Shown here: positions 57,508-64,000 of the stretch, piece after piece
Layout: each line of letters begins with the position of its first letter
Numbering within the stretch: position 1 is the stretch's first letter
Assembly (NCBI GenBank): GCA_963383645.1
Contig: OY726561.1
Coordinates: 31,104,826-31,168,825, forward strand
DNA length: 64,000 bases
Reading direction: 5' to 3'
From: Muscardinus avellanarius
Taxonomy: Eukaryota > Chordata > Mammalia > Rodentia > Gliridae
Position numbers and translations under genes: made by a program
The notes under the pieces: generated by a model
What the model was told of the DNA's origin: nothing
Seen by the model: only the letters and a program-made list of their open reading frames with translations
Database searches by the model: none

Positions 57508-57538
57508 TAGCATATGTTGCATCTAGCATATGTTGCAT
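57508..57538 (+). repeat. 16-bp tandem repeat, two copies
   Basis: The unit 'tagcatatgttgcatc' occurs twice head to tail (the second lacks the last base). Each unit holds an E-box-type CATATG next to TTGCAT. It lies about 20 bp after the CA microsatellite. Confidence 0.93.
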
Positions 57539-58588
57539 AGGTCTAGTGCCATATTGCCTGGAGAAAAGAAAAAGAACATGTAACATTCAAACATTCGGGG
57601 GAATGCCCATTCCATTATTTAATTTATTGTGAGAAGAGAGATAAAATGAACTTAGAACAATTTTAGTATTATATAACTTTAGATTAAACAGCTATAAATT
57701 ATAAAGTTTTCAAAATGCATTCTAAATTTTTTCTTGATTTTTCAATTTGGTAGGATGAAACTAATATGGAACAGATTTATGTACATAAGAATAAACATTT
57801 AGAGAAACAACTGAGCAAAGCAGTTAATAAATTCAAATAAAATCAAGTAGAACATTTCACAGCCTTTCCCGGTTCAATTTAAATTTAGTGAACTTTTTTT
57901 TTTTTAGGCAAAGCAAATAATGTTTTATTTGAAAGATTGACAATTGCTGAATAAGAACAACAAGAAAAAATGAAGTGAAAACTTGAAAATAAATACAAAA
58001 GCAAACTAATAAAATTTAATAATAGCAAATGTAGAGCTTTCAGGGGAAAATAAAACCAACAAACATTGGTCAAATTAATGTTAGAAACATAGTGAACGCT
58101 CAGTTGAGTTAAATATCTTATTCCATAAACTGAGAGGTCCCAGGCTTACATAAACTGCAACTTCAACATTTCTTACCTGTAAATATGACTATAAATCAGG
58201 GACACTCGTTTCTTCCAGGGCTCTGGCTACTTGCCACCTGCTATCCTGGCATCTTGCCCATTTGGAAAATTGTCAGATTATATAGGACAGAGGCGTTGAC
58301 TTCCTATTGTGCTTCCAACTCAAAACTGACCCAATTACTCTAGGAGATGGTGAGGGCAGTGAGAACAATCAAAACAACAGTTAACCTTGACTGTTGGGAT
58401 TCCCAACCAGCCTTCCCAGGCCACAAGGGCAGTGAGTCTTTAACAGTGAGTTAACACATCAAGAAATCCATTAGTGGCAGAGGTGAGGCAAAGTGGATAT
58501 GTCTCTTCATGTTTAATCACAGAAGACATACAAGTCTCTTATTTGTTAGTGTTGCCAGGGAGATTAGAATATATATATGTATATATAT
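57539..58588. other. Unique intergenic DNA, partly GC-richer
   Basis: The stretch around 58,190-58,460 is less AT-rich than its surroundings, but no gene, RNA or repeat could be recognised. Confidence 0.45.
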
Positions 58589-58811
58589 GCCAGGCATGGT
58601 GGCGCATGCTTGTAATCCCAGCGTTTGGGAGGCTGAGACTGGAGGATCGTGGTTCGCATACAGCCTCAGCTACTTAGTGAGGCACTCCGTAACTTAGGGA
58701 GACTCTGTTTCAAAATAAAGAATAAAAAACAGGGCAGGGAGTGTAGCTCGGAGGTCGAATGCCCCTGGGTTTCATCCCCAGATTCGCTAAATAAATTAAT
58801 AAATAAATAAA
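58589..58811 (+). mobile_element. B1/ID SINE (older subtype), well preserved
   Basis: It runs from 'gccaggcatggtggcgcatg' through 'cagcctcagctacttagtga', 'tctgtttcaaaataaagaat' and the ID half 'gggagtgtagctcggaggtc' to an (AAAT)n tail. It is the best example in the window of the older subtype and keeps several CpGs. TA-rich DNA on both sides suggests insertion into, or duplication of, a TATATG-rich target. Confidence 0.95.
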
Positions 58812-58923
58812 ATATATGTATATTATATATACTATATTATATGCATATTCTATGTATATTCTATGTATATATGTATATTATATATACATATATAATATAT
58901 GTATATATGTATATATATATATG

Positions 58924-58954
<31 letters not shown>

Positions 58955-58955
58955 C
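58812..58955. repeat. TA/TATG-rich low-complexity tract
   Basis: About 145 bp of TATA, TATG and TATC units, ending in a pure TA run at 58,928-58,953. It lies directly behind the SINE tail. Confidence 0.95.
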
Positions 58956-60263
58956 CCAAACACTTTCTATATTTCTTCACTAAATTCTACCCAAGCTCAG
59001 CTTTCAATAGGGTAGATCTTATATGAATACTTCTCTGAGACCACCATAGGCTACTACTGTATTTTATAATACTAATATGAAAATAAAATAAAGAGTAATG
59101 TGGTTTTCTAGGCTGTAGTGTGAAATCACATAACCTTCAGCAATCAAAACTATTGAAAAGTTATTTCTTTTTCAAATTAGCTTGTAGGTGCCATGCCATT
59201 TTAAACTGATTAATAACTGTTTCACAATTTTTGTGTCTTTGTTCAAAGCCTATATTTCATTTTCTATCTATAATTATGTTGCACTGTTGGATATACTTTA
59301 CAGTGTATTAAACTCTGTATTAACAGAGTCAAACTTGCTGAAATTTTTAGGTATATTGGAAAAACAATTGCATCACAGTAAGTCAGGCTCATAAGAATTA
59401 TAAAATATCTAATATCACCTTTCCATTCTATGACCAAGCATAACTCATATATTTATTTTACTATTCTATATACTTTCTATTACCTATTTTTGAAGCATCA
59501 TTCATTACCAATTAAATCTAGAAATTACTATAAAATAGACAATTACATTTTAACAAGATTATCATTTTCAGTGATTCTTGAAAATTTTTTATCAACTATA
59601 TTATTATTTTCTATTCAATTATTTTCATTTTTCCTTTTACTTGAGTCCTTCTTCCTGATCAAAAAAGTGTTTACATTCACACATATACAACAACCTTAAT
59701 GTTTTTTATATATCTGGGCCTTTCTGAATGGCTGTTAACCATAATATATGATATAATTAATAGTTTCACTCAGCAGCAGAATTATGATATCAGGTTAAAA
59801 TTTGTTTTATGAACTACCTTTGGATATTTAACTATTTTATTCTTTAGACATTTATTACAGATACACTACTAAATAGGCATCATATACATAGATAAGTAAT
59901 TAGATGATATTTTAAACATCATATTATGGTAGCTATTTGACAAAATTTCATAGTGAAAATACCTAACCAATTTTGACTATAATATGGTTATTTATGCATG
60001 AAAAAGCCATGAATATCAGGACCTTCTGACAGTATTCACTCAGGCACGCAGTATTTAAATTCCCTAGGAATTCAAAAGAAAACATAACTCACCTCCTAAC
60101 CAGATGCCCTCTAGACCTAACCAGGTGCCCTCCACATTCATTCTTCCTACATTAAATACCTAAAGCTCACAATACTGCTAAGTTTTCGATTGGAAATTTC
60201 AAGATTTACTTTTTAAGAATATTCACTGTCCCTCTTATTTATTTTTTCAAACATTAAAATGTA
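58956..60263. other. Unique AT-rich intergenic DNA
   Basis: No gene is supported. The frames at 59,188-59,394 and 59,430-59,699 are Phe/Ile/Leu-rich and show no domain. Confidence 0.5.
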
Positions 60264-60458
60264 GGCCGGGCGTGGTGGCCCACGCTTGTAATCCCCGCGC
60301 TTGGGAGGCGGAGACAGGAGGATCGCGCAGGTTCGAAGCCAGCCGCGCTGGCGTAAAGAGACCCTGTTTCAAAAATATAAATTAGGTCTGGGAGTGTAGC
60401 CCAGAGGTAGAAGGGCTTCCAGGAACCCCAGTACCACCAAAAAAAAAAATAAATAAAA
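60264..60458 (+). mobile_element. SINE (derived subtype), CpG-rich, with TSD
   Basis: This is the most CpG-preserved copy: it starts 'gccgggcgtggtggcccacg' and has 'gaggatcgcgcaggttcgaa' with an intact B-box-like GGTTCGAAGCC, then 'gccgcgctggcgtaaagaga', the altered ID half and 'ttccaggaaccccagtacca' before the A-tail. The repeat 'taaaatgta' flanks it at 60,255-60,263 and 60,459-60,467. High CpG content points to a young or source-like copy. Confidence 0.95.
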
Positions 60459-60514
60459 TAAAATGTAATGTGACTTGTATTATTTTTATTTTATAACTTT
60501 TATCAGTGCATTGT

Positions 60515-61680
60515 AAATATACCTCCATATTGATTTCCATTACGCTTGTAATAGTTTCTAGTAGTACCAAAATGTATGAATTCCTATTTTCCCACATCCT
60601 TACCAGCATTTAATTTTTATTTTTTATTGATGCATTGTAGTCATACATGTAATCTTGTACTTGATAGAGTACAAGATGGTAGAGGCATACATGGACATAT
60701 CACTTAGCAAGCACTTCCCCAGTTCCCATGCCATTCCCCTCACCCTCCTTCTCATATTTGGCTTAGTGATTGACTTTGATATGTCTGTGAATGTACATCA
60801 TGTTCATTAAGTACTTTCCCTCTTCCTCCCTCTGTCGGTCACTTTATTTTCATCTATAGTTTCTCCTTGTTCTTGATAATTGCCATTGTAACTGGAGTCA
60901 GATGGAATCTCAGTGTAGTTCTGGTTTGCATTTCACTGATTGCTAAGATGTTGAACATTTCTTCATATATTTATTAGTCATTGTGTTTTTCTTTTTAGAA
61001 GTGAATTTTCAGTTTAATTGCCACTTTTTGATTGTGTTGTTTATTTTTAGCATTAAGTTTTCAAAGTTTTTATATTCTATATATTAATCTTCTATCAGAG
61101 GAGTAGGTATCAAAGATTTTCTCCCATTCTCTAGACTTTCTCCTCAGATTTTTATCATTTCCTTTGTTGCACAGAAGCTTTTAAACTTGATGCCACTCCA
61201 TTTATTTTCTGAACTTTGGGAGTCTTATTAAAGAAGTCTCTATACCAGTGACTATATTTTGGATAATTGATACTATACCCTCTTCCAACTGCATAGTCTG
61301 TGGTCTAATTTTTATGTCTTAGATCAGTCTTGAGATGACTCGTGTGCAGTGGGTGAGACTGGAGTCTAGTTTCATTTTTTAACATATGAACATCCAGTTT
61401 TCCCAGTACCACTTTGTATAAAAGGCCATCTTTCTTCTAGTGTATATTTTTGGCTCTTTTGTCAACAATCAACTGACTATAAGTGTGAGGATTTGTTTCT
61501 ATATCTTCTATTTTATTGGTCTATGTGTCTGCTTTTGTGTCAATACTATGCTGTTTTTGATACCATAATTGTGTAGTATAACTTGAAATCAGATACTGTG
61601 GTGTTCTTATTACTCAAAATTGCTTTGGCTATCCCTGGATAGGGCTGATGTTCTTGGATATTTTGTACCAGATCAGCAGT
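60515..61680 (-). mobile_element. Old antisense L1 interrupted by a second L1 end
   Basis: ORF2-derived sequence at 60,515-60,611 ('cccacatccttaccagcatt') continues at about 60,866-61,680 ('tcttgataattgccattgta', 'tatcagaggagtaggtatca', 'ttttctcccattctctagac', 'agatactgtggtgttctt'). The 3' UTR of another L1 (60,612-60,865) lies between the two halves. All frames are broken. Confidence 0.87.
60612..60865 (-). mobile_element. L1 3'-UTR-only insertion within the older L1
   Basis: Landmarks are the T-rich end, 'tgatgcattgtagtcataca', 'gagtacaagatggtagaggc', 'cttagtgattgactttgata' and 'catctatagtttctcct'. It is about 250 bp, truncated inside its own 3' UTR. Its flanking duplication could not be fixed by eye. 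Confidence 0.82.
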
Positions 61681-61782
61681 GAAAATTTCTATAAAACTAG
61701 TTTTGGGATATTAGCACTAGAACTGAAAAAAAAAAATCTCTGAAAAATGAGAGATAATTATTATTAGCATTTTCTTTTACTT

Positions 61783-61966
61783 TTTTTTTGGTGATACTGG
61801 GATTGAACCCTTCTACCTCCAGGCTACACTCCCAGACCTATTTTATTATTTTTAAATTTGGAAACAGGGTCTCTTAAACCAGCAAGGCTGGCTTTGAACC
61901 TGTGCAATCTTCCTGTCTCTGCTTCCCAAGCGCAGGGATTACAAGTGTGCACCACCACGCCCAGCT
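61783..61966 (-). mobile_element. SINE (derived subtype), antisense, with TSD
   Basis: It reads 'ggtgatactgggattgaacc' (a partial deletion of the tail module), 'atttggaaacagggtctctt', 'ctggctttgaacctgtgcaa' and the end 'ccaccacgcccag'. The flanks 'tattagcatttt' (61,762-61,773) and 'tattagctttt' (61,969-61,979) are a near-perfect duplication. Confidence 0.92.
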
Positions 61967-61979
61967 AGTATTAGCTTTT

Positions 61980-63197
61980 TCAACTCCAGCATTTACCTTC
62001 ATTCCTAAAAGAGATAATAAATTTTCAAAATAATTTGGAAAATAAGTAAATTAAACCTTAAGTATTTGTGCATGTTTTATTCAAGAAATAATGACTTTGA
62101 ATCCTAAAATCTTATGTTTTGTTCAAAATATTTTTCTTATTTATTTCATACATTCTCTTGAGATTTTTGTAGTAGCATGACACAACTTTGTTTTTTCAAA
62201 CTAACTTCTATCAAGCTGATAATAGTTTTTTTCTTGATATTTCATTGAGGAATTACACTGTATATCAGTGTTCAAAAGTGTTGCTGTTCACTGAGTCACT
62301 GAAAATATAAAAACTTTTTTTTATTTTTAAGAAACAAAATGCCAAACACCTTTGAATGTCAATCATATAAGAAAAGTTGACAAGGAGAAAAAACATTTTT
62401 TAGGAAGTGTGTGATTTAAATAGACCTGCATCTTTGGTTTTCTGAAGGCATAACACAATAGCCATTTATTTCTCAGCCCAAAGGCTAAAACACAAGTATA
62501 GTAAAATTGAATTAATAAAATAAACCTAACTTTTTATAATTATATATTTTCTTAATAGTTTTAGAGATAGTGGTTTATAGCATTTTTAGTGACTAAAAGA
62601 AAGTCTTATAATACTAAGAAACACTTTTATGTGTTTAAAATCAGAAAAATTACAAATTTGTCAGGTTTAAAATTTATAAGATAAAATGTTATGCCATGTA
62701 GTATAGTTGTATGAGTCATGGATGACATTGTAAATCTAAGCATTCTATACTTATGGCTATACTTTCTAAGCATTATTGCCAATAGAATATACTTAGTAAG
62801 GCAAAATAATGTGATTAATTATTACGTATACAGTCATAAGTATAAGGAAACAGAAGCATTAACCTGAGAAAGTGGTTCTTTGCAAAAGAAAAATATCACT
62901 AACTGCAGGGATTCTTCTTATTGACCAAAATTAGTATTTTGTCATATTAAAATAACAAACAAGAAAATAAAGGAAGAAGGAATATATGCAAATCTGGTAG
63001 TGAATTTTAAAAATTACCATTTTTATCTTAAAATGGATGGCCATTTTAAAGTGTTCATAAATATATCAGTTCCTTAATGATGGAGGGATTTAAATATGCT
63101 TCATTTTACATTAATGGTATTAGATTTGATATTTGGAGACATTAACAGTTCAAGGGATTAGAGACATCATCAATTAGTATATGAGAAAACAGAAAAT
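61980..63197. other. Unique AT-rich intergenic DNA
   Basis: No gene or repeat was recognised here. Confidence 0.5.
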
Positions 63198-63280
63198 TGT
63201 GGCTAGGAGTATGACCTAGTGGTAAAAACACATGCTTAGCATGTGTGAGGTCTTAGTTTCAATCCCCAGCAACCAAAAGG
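63198..63280 (+). mobile_element. ID-type element, sense
   Basis: 'gtggctaggagtatgaccta', 'gtggtaaaaacacatgctta', 'gcatgtgtgaggtcttagtt' and 'tcaatccccagcaacc' form a complete ID body (A box to B box), followed by a purine-rich tail. It is diverged and not a functional tRNA gene. Confidence 0.87.
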
Positions 63281-63619
63281 AAAAGGAAAAGAAAGACAGG
63301 AATTACTTCAAGGCACAGATGTTGGAGGCTATTGCTCAAAATTATTAGAATTAACACATGAGAAGAGAATAGGTTGTGTAATAAACAGTAGTCTTCAAAG
63401 TTGAGAGAGAGATTCATGCTATATAAAATTTCTTTTCCTACAAAGTTGCATATCAGATGAGACTAGAGAAATGGTGTCGATTTTTATATAAATAGGATAT
63501 ATCCTGTTCTAGAGATTCAAGGTCTCTCTCAAAGGTCCTTGGATAAAATAAAGACATTAGTATGCAATATTTTATTAATTTTAAGTCAAAACTTATTATT
63601 GATTTCCTAAGTATATTTT
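63281..63619. other. Unique intergenic DNA
   Basis: I see nothing recognisable here. Confidence 0.5.
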
Positions 63620-63990
63620 ATATGAACAAAATTACCCCCAAACCTACTGCCTTAAAATAACAAACATTTATAATCTCATACAATCTGTGAGTGTTAGTAC
63701 CATACCTTGCCTTGGGTGAATATTTCTGGATCAAGGTCCCCCATGAGGCTGCAGCAGAGATGTCAACCAGGACTGCAGTCATCTGAATGCTTTTTCTCAA
63801 AGGTTGGAAGGTCTGTCTCCAAGACAGCTCATTCATGGGTCTATGAGAAACAGACTTTGGTTTCTCACTAGCCACTGAAAGAAGACCCCAGTCTCCTACC
63901 ATGCAAATCTCTCATGATGTGACAGCCAGATTTTCCCCAAACTCCTGGTCAAAACAAACGAGTATTTTATAAGATCATACTTTGTAAAAA
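63620..63990 (-). mobile_element. MLT1-like LTR remnant, antisense
   Basis: 'taataatctcatacaatctg'-type opening, then 'ggtcccccatgaggctgcag', 'ggactgcagtcatctgaatg' and 'ctccaagacagctcattcat', follows the antisense MLT1 (ERVL-MaLR) consensus as I remember it. The 94-aa minus-strand frame here (63,618-63,902) is LTR sequence, not a gene. The element may run past the window edge. Confidence 0.7.
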
Positions 63991-64000
63991 ATGTACAAAC

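Noticed and set aside
58841..59026. 61-aa frame rich in Tyr, Ile and Met
   Set aside because: It is a translation of the TATA/TATG-rich low-complexity tract.
63618..63902. 94-aa minus-strand frame at the right edge
   Set aside because: The sequence follows an MLT1-like LTR, not a coding exon.

Overview
The window looks like rodent nuclear DNA with no protein-coding gene that I can support. It is strongly AT-rich and has no CpG island. It is crowded with dimeric B1/ID-type SINEs (a 7SL-derived left half and a tRNA-Ala/ID-like right half), free ID elements, L1 pieces, MaLR-like LTRs and CA/GT microsatellites. B1-dID type SINEs are known from sciuromorph rodents (squirrels, mountain beaver, dormice). 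The L1 3' UTRs here do not look like the ground-squirrel consensus I remember, so a non-sciurid sciuromorph is my best guess. That host assignment is inference.

Layout. 0-9 kb: L1 3'-UTR debris, three SINEs, a 269-nt pure polypyrimidine tract and long unique AT-rich DNA with a perfect 12-bp hairpin. 9-20 kb: a 5'-inverted L1, SINEs (one nested pair), a diverged local duplication, and a GT/CA microsatellite pair. 20-31 kb: two antisense LTRs, a long decayed antisense L1, ID elements, an MLT1-like LTR and a second inverted L1. 31-36 kb: old MIR and LTR debris, then the youngest L1 (33.8-35.4 kb), with a perfect 15-bp target-site duplication, an open ORF2 C-terminus, a probable 3' transduction and a SINE inserted inside it. 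36-46 kb: unique DNA and a nearly complete MaLR-like provirus (38,827-41,255, minus strand) with both LTRs, an internal region and a SINE insertion. 46-64 kb: more SINEs (including a nested pair at 51 kb), an L1-in-L1 nest at 60.5-61.7 kb, microsatellites, and an MLT1-like LTR at the right edge.

The only long meaningful reading frame is the C-terminal part of L1 ORF2 (34,449-35,367, minus). Every other longer frame falls in repeats, in microsatellites, or in DNA with no coding signature. The window is best read as an intron or gene desert whose content is a record of retrotransposition. The events worth following up are the L1 transduction, a solo LTR whose pre-insertion site seems to survive in a nearby duplicate, a derived SINE subfamily, the paired-LTR element, and a few small unexplained structures.
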